From: an uncultured Bacteroidales bacterium
GTDB taxonomy: Bacteria > Bacteroidota > Bacteroidia > Bacteroidales > WCHB1-69
NCBI GenBank assembly: GCA_900315245.1
Contig: OMYJ01000013.1
Location: 1-64,000, forward strand
Direction: 5' to 3'
DNA length: 64,000 bases
Position 1 is the stretch's first letter. Every line of letters begins with the position of its first letter. A program made the translations under genes and the position numbers. The notes under the pieces are model-generated. The model worked only from the letters and a program-made list of their open reading frames with translations, did not search any database and was not told where the DNA came from. Shown one piece after another: positions 1 to 7,528 of this stretch.

Positions 1-81
1 AGCAAACAAACACATAATATAATTCACTTAAAAAGGTCTTGGCAGAGACCAGTGCCTCGTCACGAAACACTCCACAAAAAT

Positions 82-1023
82 ATGAAGAAAGTAATGTTTT
101 TATTGGCGGTAGGTGTGATGTGCCTGACAGCCTGCGCTCAGAAAAAGGGTGGCGAACGTGGTACTCGCCAAGGTGGCCACATGGAGATCAACAAAGATTC
201 CGACAGCACGTTTGTGGCCCTGAAGAATGAGACCTTGAAGAAGTTCAAGCAATTGACCTTCAACGATAACGAGACGGGCAAGACGATGGAGTACAGCCTG
301 CTGGTACCTGAAGGCTATGACGGAACGGCAAGCTATCCGTTAGTGCTGTTCATGGCCGATGCCAGTACCGTCGGCAAGGAAGTGACGGCTCCGCTCACGC
401 AAGGCTACGGTGCTCTGGAGTTCGCCTCCGACCGTGACCAAAAAGCGCATCCTTCGTTTGTGCTGGTGCCGCAATACACCGACTGGGCCGTGCAGGACGA
501 TTGGAGCACCACCGACGAGGTGGAGATGACCATCCGCCTGCTTGAAAAAATCTGCAAGGAATACAATGTCGATACCAAGCGCCTCTACACCACCGGTCAG
601 TCGATGGGCGGCATGATGTCGTTCTACTTCAACATCGCCCATCCCGACCTCTTTGCCGCCTCGCTCTTCGTCAGCAGCCAGTGGGACACATCAAAGATGC
701 AGGACTTCGGCAAGAAGAAGTTCTTCTACATCGTGGCCGGTGGCGACCAGAAGGCATCTGGAGGCATGAGAGACCTGGCAGAAGTGCTGAAGGAGAACAA
801 CGCCCGCATCGACTCCGCATCGTGGAGTGCAAAGCTGCCCTCCGAGGAGCAGGAGCGATTAGCAGTAAAACTGATCGCCCGCGGCGGAAACATCAACTTC
901 ATCAAGTGGGAGACTGGCAGCGTGCTTCCGGAGACGGGCCGTGCCATGGAGCATAACGCCTCATTCGACTACGGCTACAAGATTGCCGCCGTCAGGGATT
1001 GGCTGTTCAGGCAGAGCAAATGA
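82..1023 (+). CDS. Exported lipoprotein alpha/beta-hydrolase (esterase)
   Basis: Predicted 313-residue serine esterase anchored as a lipoprotein. The N-terminus is a signal peptide ending in a lipobox (LTAC) and is followed by a polar, Gly/Lys-rich linker. The hydrolase domain carries the nucleophile elbow GQSMGG with Ser174, and a late His near the C-terminus (MEHNASFDYGY) is the likely catalytic His. The family resembles the PHB-depolymerase/LpqC-type esterases, which act on ester-linked polymers or small esters; the substrate is unknown. I chose the ATG at 82 over an upstream in-frame ATG at 52 because the signal peptide begins there. The gene converges with the aldo/keto reductase 40 bp downstream. 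Confidence 0.85.
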   Translation: MKKVMFLLAVGVMCLTACAQKKGGERGTRQGGHMEINKDSDSTFVALKNETLKKFKQLTFNDNETGKTMEYSLLVPEGYDGTASYPLVLFMADASTVGKEVTAPLTQGYGALEFASDRDQKAHPSFVLVPQYTDWAVQDDWSTTDEVEMTIRLLEKICKEYNVDTKRLYTTGQSMGGMMSFYFNIAHPDLFAASLFVSSQWDTSKMQDFGKKKFFYIVAGGDQKASGGMRDLAEVLKENNARIDSASWSAKLPSEEQERLAVKLIARGGNINFIKWETGSVLPETGRAMEHNASFDYGYKIAAVRDWLFRQSK

Positions 1024-1062
1024 CAGAGCCTTAGACAACGAACTGTCAAACGACCTACAATG

Positions 1063-2037
1063 TCATGTTGCGCTGATGGCTCCGACGATTTCATGTGCCT
1101 TGTAAGGTGCCTCGATGAAGGCGGCGTCTTCATCGCTGAGGGTGAGGTCAACTGCCTTGACTGCGTCGTCGAAATGTTTGGCATTGGTTGCACCGACGAT
1201 GGGAGCCGTCACGCCGCGCTTGAACTGCCACGCCAATGCGACCTGTGACATCGACACGCCTAATCGCTCTGCCAACTCTGCCACACGGTTGATGATTTCC
1301 AAATCGTTCTCTTTCGCGTGGTCGTACTTGCTGCGGATGGTCTTGTCGGTGTCGCTGCGCTTGGTGCCGCTCTCCCAGCCACGGTGCGACAGATGCCCGC
1401 CAGCCAATGGCGAAGAGGGGATGCGCGACACGCCGTATTGCTCTGCAACGGGTATCAACTCGCGCTCGTCCTCGCGATAGATCAGGTTGTAGTGGTTCTG
1501 AAGGGTGGAAAAAAGCGTCAGACCGTTCCTTTCCGCGCATATCTGCATGTTATGGAACTGATAACCGTACATGGCTGAAGCTCCAATAGCCCTGACCTTG
1601 CCCAACTTCACCAATGCGTCGAGCGCTTCCATGGTCTCTTCAATGGGCGTTGAATAGTCGAAACGATGAATCTGGTAGAGGTCGAGGTGATCCGTCTGAA
1701 GGCGCTGTAAAGTCCCGTCAATCTCGCGGATGATGGCCTCGCGCGAAAGGAAACCTTCGTTGAAATAGACCTTCGAGGCCAACACCACATCCTCGCGTTT
1801 TACCCCAAGCTGTTTGATAGCCGACCCAAGATACTCTTCACTTGTGCCGTGTGAATAACAGTTGGCTGTATCGAAGAAGTTTACGCCTAAGTCAAGGGCG
1901 TGTTTGACCATCTGTTTGGTATCATCCTCGCCAAGTGTCCAAAGATGGAAGTCCTCTGTCGGCTTCCCGTAAGACATGCAGCCCACGCAGATGCGCGACA
2001 CCCGAATGTCAGTTTTTCCTAAATTGGTGTATTTCAT
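1063..2037 (-). CDS. Aldo/keto reductase
   Basis: Cytosolic NAD(P)H-dependent aldehyde/ketone reductase of 324 residues with a TIM-barrel fold. The AKR catalytic tetrad is visible: Asp56 in NFFDTANCY, Tyr61, Lys89 in ASKVYF and His124 in YQIHRFD. The N-terminal MKYTNLGKTDIRVS is typical of the YajO/Tas-like branch, and the C-terminal region (GATNAKHFDDAV) holds the cofactor-binding loop. It is full length. It stands alone, converging with the esterase on the other side. The physiological substrate cannot be read from the sequence. Confidence 0.93.
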   Translation of the reverse strand: MKYTNLGKTDIRVSRICVGCMSYGKPTEDFHLWTLGEDDTKQMVKHALDLGVNFFDTANCYSHGTSEEYLGSAIKQLGVKREDVVLASKVYFNEGFLSREAIIREIDGTLQRLQTDHLDLYQIHRFDYSTPIEETMEALDALVKLGKVRAIGASAMYGYQFHNMQICAERNGLTLFSTLQNHYNLIYREDERELIPVAEQYGVSRIPSSPLAGGHLSHRGWESGTKRSDTDKTIRSKYDHAKENDLEIINRVAELAERLGVSMSQVALAWQFKRGVTAPIVGATNAKHFDDAVKAVDLTLSDEDAAFIEAPYKAHEIVGAISAT

Positions 2038-2074
2038 ATTCTTATAGGATTTATATCTTATGTAACATTTTTTT

Positions 2075-2578
2075 TTACAAATTCAATTGAAGATTGGGTG
2101 CTCCATGTCGAGAACTGACCATCACATGATCGACATTAATTAGTTCGGTCAGAATGTCGCAGCCTTCGAAAGCTTTAGCGCAAATCTCCTGCAACTTGCT
2201 GTTGCACACAACCTTCCGAAGTTTTTTGCAGTCTTTGAAAACGAATGGCGCAATGTATGTGAGTTTCTCCGGCAGGACAATTTCTTCTATACTGCTTCGC
2301 ACAAAGGCATACTGCCACATATTTTCCACGCTGGAAGGCAGAGCCACGTTTCGCAGGGCGCTGCAACCATCAAACACAAACCCACCGATCTCGGTAACCG
2401 TGCCGGGGATGTGCACTGCGGTGATTTCCGGATGCCCCTTGAAGAGGTCGTCGAACAATATGGTGACAGGCTGGCCGCAATACATTGCCGGTATCGTCAC
2501 CTCTGGCTCGTCTCCCCGGTACCCAGCGGCACACCAGGTGCCATTCTCACCTATCATCTTATATATGAATTCCTGCAT
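2075..2578 (-). CDS. BspA-type leucine-rich-repeat protein
   Basis: A 167-residue protein made of LRR_5 (BspA-like) repeats, recognisable from the recurring pattern of I-xx-VxIPxxVTEIGxxVFxGCxxL (split units at roughly residues 52-150). BspA-like proteins are usually surface adhesins. This one lacks an obvious signal peptide and is short, so it may be cytosolic or a reduced copy. It lies downstream of a TACCTTTG promoter element only 18 bp before the ATG. It is on the same strand as its neighbours but is probably monocistronic. Confidence 0.8.
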   Translation of the reverse strand: MQEFIYKMIGENGTWCAAGYRGDEPEVTIPAMYCGQPVTILFDDLFKGHPEITAVHIPGTVTEIGGFVFDGCSALRNVALPSSVENMWQYAFVRSSIEEIVLPEKLTYIAPFVFKDCKKLRKVVCNSKLQEICAKAFEGCDILTELINVDHVMVSSRHGAPNLQLNL

Positions 2579-2595
2579 ATTTGTACATTTAATTG

Positions 2596-2603
2596 CAAAG
2601 GTA
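2596..2603 (-). promoter_or_regulatory. Promoter -7 element of the LRR gene
   Basis: TACCTTTG on the minus strand matches the Bacteroidota consensus TAnnTTTG and lies just upstream of the LRR start codon at 2578. Confidence 0.6.
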
Positions 2604-2622
2604 TGAAAAAATCGTCTCGTTC

Positions 2623-3102
2623 TTACATCGAAAAAGTTATCGGTTTGGCAAAGTCCTCGCGTTCCCCGAGACCGCTCACATGGCCGAGGTTTTGAAACGC
2701 CCCCTTGATGTTTTTCAGATAGAAGACCACAAAGATAGGGTTGTCCGGATTGTCATGATACAACTCATGAACAATAGGGCTCTTTTCCATGATGTCTTTT
2801 TTCACTTGGCTCACCAATTCGCTTTGAGGCGGAAAGACGGCCTCTGCGCTGAACCGCACCCAACGGCTGTTGATTTGGTCCGTTTCAAGGCTGCTTGCAC
2901 AAATTTCCACATACGGGGATGTCTGAAGCTCGGCATACATGGACTTTTTGTTGTTCGTACAAAACCACATCTTCCGGTCTCTGAGTGTCATAAACTGAAT
3001 TGGTCGCACTTTAGGTTTGCCGTCCAAGCCTATTGTCGCCAGATACTGCAGGCCGTACCTTTCCAAGATCTCGGCCAAAAATTCGATAGTTGTTTCAGGC
3101 AT
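2623..3102 (-). CDS. Pyridoxamine-phosphate-oxidase-like FMN-binding protein
   Basis: A 159-residue split-barrel protein of the PNPOx-like superfamily. The N-terminal half (LQYLATIGLDGKPKVRPIQF, then KMWFCTNNKKSMYAEL) matches the FMN-binding strands of small general-stress/flavin-binding proteins, and a central strand (WVRFSAEAVF) fits the same fold. Members bind FMN or F420 and reduce small molecules; a specific substrate cannot be assigned. Length is normal for the family. The gene precedes the LRR gene on the same strand but is separated from it by that gene's promoter. Confidence 0.85.
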   Translation of the reverse strand: MPETTIEFLAEILERYGLQYLATIGLDGKPKVRPIQFMTLRDRKMWFCTNNKKSMYAELQTSPYVEICASSLETDQINSRWVRFSAEAVFPPQSELVSQVKKDIMEKSPIVHELYHDNPDNPIFVVFYLKNIKGAFQNLGHVSGLGEREDFAKPITFSM

Positions 3103-3317
3103 GTTCTATATACTAAATTTTACAATTATTTGAAATTAATATTTTACTTTGTCAAAACAGTGATAATTTAACGCGTCCCCTGTTTACGCTGCGAGAACAT
3201 TCTTTTGAGACGTTTCTTTGAGACATCCCTGTCGCAGGCCTCGAGGTGCTGAGAAGGCTGGCCATAGCCAAGTTACGATTATTGATGGTTCTCTCATCTG
3301 TCTGGTTTTTTTGATTG

Positions 3318-3325
3318 CAAAAATA
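3318..3325 (-). promoter_or_regulatory. Possible -7 element upstream of the PNPOx-like gene
   Basis: TATTTTTG on the minus strand, about 215 bp upstream of the PNPOx-like start; it is the only consensus -7 element I see for that gene. Confidence 0.35.
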
Positions 3326-3330
3326 AACCA

Positions 3331-3367
3331 AATTCCCGAAACCTGTATTTCACAAATTTCGGGAATT
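3331..3367 (-). terminator. Possible terminator hairpin
   Basis: Eleven-base-pair perfect stem with a 15-nt loop downstream of the minus-strand SnoaL-like fragment. The run following the stem is T-rich but not a clean U-tract, so termination is inferred only. Confidence 0.4.
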
Positions 3368-3424
3368 CTTTCATATTTTCCGGTTTTTACCCCTTCGTTT
3401 TGGAAGGACTGAACGCCGCACGGC

Positions 3425-3769
3425 TTAGAAGTTGAACTTGCCGTTCTGGTGTTTCCACTCGCTTTCGGGGGCGATGGTCTCCATCACATCCCAGTGCTCG
3501 GCAATCTTGCCGTTCTCCACGCGGAAGAGGTCGTAGTAGGAAGTGGGCTTGCCGGCAAAAGCGCCTTCGCTGACAGCCAGCACGAAGTTGCCGCAGCCGA
3601 GAATCTTGTGGATGGTGAAGTACTCCATCTTGATGCCCTGCTCCGCCATGGCTGCAAGGGCGGCACCGTGGACCAGATTGCGGACCGGTCGATTGTAATC
3701 AACGGCGACATCGGTGACATTTTGGAAAAAATATTGTGATTAGACGCGATTTGCCATAAATTTCTCACA
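3425..3769 (-). pseudogene. SnoaL-like (NTF2 fold) protein, probably 5'-truncated
   Basis: The last ~90 codons are an unmistakable C-terminal half of a SnoaL-like polyketide-cyclase/NTF2-fold protein: KILGCGNFVLAVSEG, YYDLFRVENGKIAEHWDVME and a terminal KHQNGKF. The first ATG in frame is at 3649, giving only 74 residues, whereas family members have about 120-140. The frame stays open upstream to a stop at 3773-3775 with only a GTG near 3769, and that upstream part does not look like the family N-terminus. I read it as a truncated remnant; a GTG-initiated 114-residue protein is the alternative. An inverted repeat (3755-3763 with 3807-3815) lies at the broken end. Confidence 0.55.
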
Positions 3770-3839
3770 AATTATCAAAAATGATATTGATGGGACATTC
3801 ATGATGAATTTATGGTAATTCGTGAAAAAAAACAAAAAA

Positions 3840-4631
3840 ATGAATCGTTTAGATTTTTTAATTGATTATTTGATAAACGAAGACCCGCAATATGCCGAGA
3901 TGCGGATTCCCGAGGATTTGCAAGGCAAGCGCGACCTGTTCCGCGCTCTGCGCAACGTACGCGAACCGAAACCCGTCAGCGAGGAGTTCCTGCGTTTGCA
4001 GGACGAGGAATTGCAGGCGCAATTGCAGGAGAAGGGTGTGGTGGAATTGGATGCCGTCCAACAATTATCAATTATCAATTCTCAATTATCAATTCTCTTA
4101 TGGCAGGGTGACATCACCCGTCTCCGCGTGGACGCCATCGTCAACGCCGCCAATGCGCAGATGTTGGGCTGTTTCCACCCGTTGCACAGATGCATCGACA
4201 ACGCCATCCATTCCGCTGCGGGCGTGCAGCTGCGCGAGGAGTGTCACCGGCTGATGCTGCAACAAGGACATCTAGAGCCGACGGGGCAGGCCAAAATCAC
4301 CAAGGCCTACAACCTGCCGTGCAAGTACGTCATCCACACCGTCGGCCCCATCATCCCTGACGGCATCCCGACGGCATTCCAGAAGGAACAATTGGCTTCC
4401 TGTTACCGCAACATTATGGTTTGTGCCGATGAAAACGGTCTCGGAAGCGTCGCCTTCTGCTGCATCTCCACGGGCGAGTTCCGCTTCCCGAACCGGCTGG
4501 CCGCCGAAATTGCCGTGCAAACCGTCAAAGACTACTTGAACTCACATCCCGATTGCAGCGTCAGACAGGTGGTTTTCAATGTGTTCAAGGATATGGACAG
4601 GGATATTTATCAGCGGCTTCTATTATCGTAA
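3840..4631 (+). CDS. Macrodomain protein-ADP-ribose hydrolase
   Basis: Predicted hydrolase that removes ADP-ribose from proteins. The N-terminal helical region (about residues 1-70) precedes a macrodomain (about 88-263) with the ligand-binding VDAIVNAAN motif and the signature GCFHPLHRCIDN, whose Cys/His/Cys residues match the metal-binding loop of the SirTM-associated class. Unlike many relatives, no sirtuin or lipoyl-carrier gene is adjacent. I chose the ATG at 3840 over an in-frame GTG at 3822. The linker between the two parts (residues 75-86) is encoded by five tandem 7-bp repeats, an unusual in-frame expansion. Confidence 0.9.
   Translation: MNRLDFLIDYLINEDPQYAEMRIPEDLQGKRDLFRALRNVREPKPVSEEFLRLQDEELQAQLQEKGVVELDAVQQLSIINSQLSILLWQGDITRLRVDAIVNAANAQMLGCFHPLHRCIDNAIHSAAGVQLREECHRLMLQQGHLEPTGQAKITKAYNLPCKYVIHTVGPIIPDGIPTAFQKEQLASCYRNIMVCADENGLGSVAFCCISTGEFRFPNRLAAEIAVQTVKDYLNSHPDCSVRQVVFNVFKDMDRDIYQRLLLS
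4062..4096 (+). repeat. Heptamer array inside the macrodomain gene (5 units)
   Basis: Five head-to-tail 7-bp units, CAATTAT or CAATTCT, 35 bp in all. They fall in the coding sequence between the helical and macro domains and are read as residues 75-86 (rich in Q, L, S, I, N) without breaking the frame. Confidence 0.9.
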
Positions 4632-4689
4632 TCACCATCAGCATTTTTTTTGTGTCCACTTTTGGAACTATTATACATCGGCTTTTTTG

Positions 4690-4697
4690 TATTTTTG
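4690..4697 (+). promoter_or_regulatory. Promoter -7 element of the small zinc-ribbon gene
   Basis: TATTTTTG, 16 bp before the ATG at 4713, matching TAnnTTTG. Confidence 0.6.
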
Positions 4698-4712
4698 CCA
4701 CAAAATTATATT

Positions 4713-4868
4713 ATGAACCAAGAAGAATGCCTGATTTGCGGTGCGCCGCTGGAATATCTTGAACAGGACACGCTGATGGAGTGTGCGATATGTCACTATT
4801 CGGCCCGTAACAACCAATGCATCGGTAAGCGGTGTCCGTTTTCGCCCTTGAAGGAGACAACCCATTAA
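4713..4868 (+). CDS. Small four-cysteine zinc-ribbon-like protein
   Basis: A 51-residue protein with two CxxC pairs (CLICGAPLEYL and CAICHYS) plus two further Cys (CIGKRCPF), consistent with a zinc ribbon. The opening strongly resembles the N-terminal zinc ribbon of the DUF5714 family, which is normally followed by a much longer domain absent here. It therefore could be a genuine small protein or a truncated relic. I chose the ATG at 4713 because it sits 16 bp after a promoter -7 element; an upstream in-frame ATG at 4650 would add a non-conserved hydrophobic stretch and lie before the promoter. Confidence 0.6.
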   Translation: MNQEECLICGAPLEYLEQDTLMECAICHYSARNNQCIGKRCPFSPLKETTH

Positions 4869-4911
4869 TGCGGCATCAAACCATATAATTTTCTAAATTA
4901 TTACAAGCACT

Positions 4912-5541
4912 ATGAAACACGAAATCAACCCCAAAGACTCGCCGCGCGGATTTGCTTTCGAGCTGTGGAAGACGGCTGGGATGCCGAAGGTGACCATTTT
5001 CAAGACCTTCGATATCACCCGATTGATCAAGGTCGCCAAACGGAGCGGGATGAAGACCAACATGCTGATGTGCTGGTGCATCGGAAAGGCGGCAAGCCCT
5101 ATCGAGGAGTTCTATACGCTGCCTGCCGGTGGACATCTGTGGCAATATGATCGTCTGGCGATCAACACCGTTGTGAAGACCGTGAACGGCACTGTCCGCC
5201 TCTGCGATATTCCCTTTTCGGAGGATATTCATCAGTTCAACGAGGAGTATCTGCGGCTGACCCGTCAGGTGCACGACACGAACGAAGACCATCTTCTCGG
5301 CGACGAATACATGGCCGTTGACACTTCGACGCTGGCGGAATGTGAGATTGACGGTGTGGCGAGTGTCTATTCCGAACTGTTCACCAATCCTTTCTTAGCT
5401 TGGGGCAAATACCGCCGAGGGTTCTTCAAAACGACCTTGCCCATCTCGTTCCAGTTCCACCACGCCCAAATGGATGGTTTCGAGGCTGCGCGCTTCCTCA
5501 ACGGGCTGCAGGAGACCATCAAAGGACTCACTATACGATAA
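4912..5541 (+). CDS. CatA-like chloramphenicol acetyltransferase-family enzyme
   Basis: A 209-residue acyltransferase of the type-A CAT superfamily. The catalytic HxxxDG motif is present as HHAQMDG (His184, Asp188) close to the C-terminus, and the N-terminal FELWKTAGMPKVTIF region fits the family. Length is close to classical CATs (about 215). Enzymes of this fold transfer acetyl groups from acetyl-CoA; many chromosomal CatA-like members in Bacteroidales are not known to confer resistance, so resistance cannot be assumed. It is followed after 23 bp by the tyrosine phosphatase gene on the same strand, so the two may be co-transcribed. Confidence 0.85.
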   Translation: MKHEINPKDSPRGFAFELWKTAGMPKVTIFKTFDITRLIKVAKRSGMKTNMLMCWCIGKAASPIEEFYTLPAGGHLWQYDRLAINTVVKTVNGTVRLCDIPFSEDIHQFNEEYLRLTRQVHDTNEDHLLGDEYMAVDTSTLAECEIDGVASVYSELFTNPFLAWGKYRRGFFKTTLPISFQFHHAQMDGFEAARFLNGLQETIKGLTIR

Positions 5542-5564
5542 ATATCGCACTTTTGCACTGTATT

Positions 5565-6275
5565 ATGAGGATGTTTGTCAAATATGGGCTCAATTTGCGC
5601 GATTTGGGCGGAATCGCAACTGCCGACGGGAGTTGCATCCCGCACGGGCTGTTCCTGCGCAGCGGAAAACTGTCGGTACTTACCCGTAAGCAGTGCGCCC
5701 GGCTGTGCCGGACTTACAATATCCGCTGCGTGATCGACCTGCGCACTGAGGTGGAGGCCGCCGAATTCCCAGACCCGTTGCCCGATGGGGTGGAGTACAT
5801 CAGTCTGCCGCTGTTCAAAGGGGCCGCTATAGGCATCACCCACGAAACGGGCTCCGATCCGATGACTATCATCCGCAGCTTGCGTCGTCATCCTGAACGG
5901 CTGAAGGCGATGGTTCCCAATTTCGAGGAGCTCTACCGCCGCATGGTCACTGATCCATGGAGTCGCCAACAGCTCGACACGATTGTCGCGCTGCTGTTGG
6001 AAAACATGCGCAACGGTCGCTGCACTCTCTTCCATTGCACCGCCGGTAAAGACCGCACAGGTGTCGTCAGTATGGCACTGTTACGAAAGTTCGGTGTCGG
6101 CGACCGCAACATCATCAAAGACTACCTGCGCACCAACCGCAACGCCTTTCTCCCCGCTCTTGGCAAAAGCATCGGGATATTCCTGATGACCGGAAGCTTA
6201 GAAATAGCCGGCGCCGTTTACAAGGCCTACATGGCACATCGTCATCTCATCGAAGTCGCCATCAACGAGTACTGA
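5565..6275 (+). CDS. Tyrosine-protein phosphatase (DSP/PTP superfamily)
   Basis: A 236-residue phosphatase with the complete CX5R P-loop in HCTAGKDRTG; the nucleophile is Cys158. The N-terminal NLRDLGGIATADG and RSGKLSVLT segments are characteristic of the Y_phosphatase3 family, which hydrolyses phosphotyrosine or phosphoinositides. The start at 5565 (a second ATG lies at 5571) gives the canonical N-terminus; the reading frame itself is open further upstream through the CAT-like gene. The 3' end of this gene is partly duplicated as a 42-bp relic near 10.8 kb. Confidence 0.88.
   Translation: MRMFVKYGLNLRDLGGIATADGSCIPHGLFLRSGKLSVLTRKQCARLCRTYNIRCVIDLRTEVEAAEFPDPLPDGVEYISLPLFKGAAIGITHETGSDPMTIIRSLRRHPERLKAMVPNFEELYRRMVTDPWSRQQLDTIVALLLENMRNGRCTLFHCTAGKDRTGVVSMALLRKFGVGDRNIIKDYLRTNRNAFLPALGKSIGIFLMTGSLEIAGAVYKAYMAHRHLIEVAINEY
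6203..6244 (+). repeat. Phosphatase 3'-end segment duplicated at 10775
   Basis: Forty-two bases encoding IAGAVYKAYMAHRH match 10775-10816 at 37 positions; this is the intact copy. Confidence 0.6.
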
Positions 6276-6444
6276 ACATTTTCTTTCGCCGTGGGAAGCC
6301 AAACAAAGTGTGTGCAAAAGTCAAAACTTGACTCCGTGGGCCATTTCGAAAATGAGCCATGAAGAACCCGCTAGGCTTGAAGTGAACAGAAACGTTACCG
6401 GAAACTCATCCTAAACACCAGTGGGGAGATGCTTTCGTTGCGTC

Positions 6445-7332
6445 TTATTCTCCCCTAGTCCTGAATGCCTTCGGACTTACGCCGACCGAGCGGCGGAAGA
6501 AGGTGCCGAAGTGGCTCTGGTTCTGGAAACCGAGGCTGTCGGAAATCTCCTGGACAGAAAGCGTGGAGGTCCGCAACAGCGACTTGGCTTTCCGAATTAG
6601 GATTTCGCTGATGCAGTCGCCGGCGGTACTGCCCGTCACCTGTTTCACCACATTGGCCACATACGTGGGTGTGAGGTGCAGCTCGTCGGCATACCATTTG
6701 ATGTCATGATGCTCGTGGCAACATTGATCCACCAAAGAAAGAAATCGTCCCGTCAATTCCTCAGCACGGGAAAGCGGTTTCTGCGACGCAAGATTGTCGG
6801 TGAAAAATCCGTAAAGAAAAGACACGAGTGATCGGATAAGGTGCAGGATAGTCGTTTGCCGATTCGGGGTTTCCTTCCGCATCAGTTCCTCTACGAGGTC
6901 GAGATAGAGCATTAACGTCTGCATATTGGGTGCGTCAATCTGTGTGGCGGGGCGTATGTATGCGTAATGCAATTTGTCGTATGGCAATGAAAGCATCAGT
7001 TTCTCCGCAATGACAGGCGAGAAGGACAGTAGCCTAACCTTCAGGTCCGGGGTGCTGTTGTTATATCGCAAAACGTGGTCATTAAAAATATACACAGCAA
7101 CCGGTGCTTTTAATTCAATGTCAAGCAGGTTGATCTTTGCACAGAGTGTTCCCTGTGTGATGAAAAGGATGGCATAATGGCTGGTGCGAAAGTACTCTGG
7201 CAGGTTTTCATCACCATAACCATCTATTTCCGCCACCAGAATCTCGCTGTTACGCCACGAGGTACGCTTTACGATTTTTTCCGAATCGTACAAAACCGGC
7301 AGACCGTCATGCCTCTTCTGTTCAATATTCAT
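6445..7332 (-). CDS. AraC-family transcriptional regulator
   Basis: A 295-residue regulator with an N-terminal cupin-like sensing domain (residues about 20-180) and a C-terminal pair of helix-turn-helix motifs (about 195-292). The second HTH is clear in SVQEISDSLGFQNQSHFGTFFRRSVGVSPKAFR, typical of AraC/XylS. The ligand is unknown. It is transcribed divergently from the glycosyltransferase gene, and both promoters lie in the shared 196-bp gap, so it may regulate that operon as well as itself. Confidence 0.92.
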   Translation of the reverse strand: MNIEQKRHDGLPVLYDSEKIVKRTSWRNSEILVAEIDGYGDENLPEYFRTSHYAILFITQGTLCAKINLLDIELKAPVAVYIFNDHVLRYNNSTPDLKVRLLSFSPVIAEKLMLSLPYDKLHYAYIRPATQIDAPNMQTLMLYLDLVEELMRKETPNRQTTILHLIRSLVSFLYGFFTDNLASQKPLSRAEELTGRFLSLVDQCCHEHHDIKWYADELHLTPTYVANVVKQVTGSTAGDCISEILIRKAKSLLRTSTLSVQEISDSLGFQNQSHFGTFFRRSVGVSPKAFRTRGE

Positions 7333-7405
7333 AACATCTATGTTTTAGAACAATTAATATTAAAATTAGAACAGTTGAATTGTTGATAAATCCACTAAAA
7401 ATTGG

Positions 7406-7413
7406 CAAAGATA
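7406..7413 (-). promoter_or_regulatory. Promoter -7 element of the AraC regulator
   Basis: TATCTTTG on the minus strand, about 74 bp before the regulator's ATG at 7332. Confidence 0.55.
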
Positions 7414-7491
7414 CATTTTTTTCAAATTGGAATATATAAAATAGAACATATTTTGTTGTCCTGAGGACATTGTCATATCGCATAACGGTTT

Positions 7492-7499
7492 TATTTTTG
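7492..7499 (+). promoter_or_regulatory. Promoter -7 element of the glycosyltransferase operon
   Basis: TATTTTTG, 30 bp before the ATG at 7529, divergent from the AraC promoter. Confidence 0.6.
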
Positions 7500-7528
7500 C
7501 AAAATTGTTTTCACTAATTCCATCCGTT

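Larger units (their letters stand above)
3103..3424. other. Gene-free stretch with a hairpin
   Basis: About 320 bp without a convincing gene. It holds a perfect 11-bp inverted repeat (3331-3341 with 3357-3367, AATTCCCGAAA and its complement) that could terminate transcription from the minus-strand SnoaL fragment. Just beyond it, at 3318-3325, a minus-strand TATTTTTG could drive the flavin-binding gene with a long leader. Nothing else is recognisable. Confidence 0.5.

Noticed and set aside
4912..5541. Chloramphenicol resistance gene
   Set aside because: The CAT-fold and HxxxDG motif are clear, but chromosomal CatA-like proteins in this group are not known to give resistance, so only the enzyme family is claimed.
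6276..6444. Gap between the phosphatase and the AraC gene
   Set aside because: I looked for a terminator or small gene and saw neither a convincing hairpin with a U-tract nor a coding frame.
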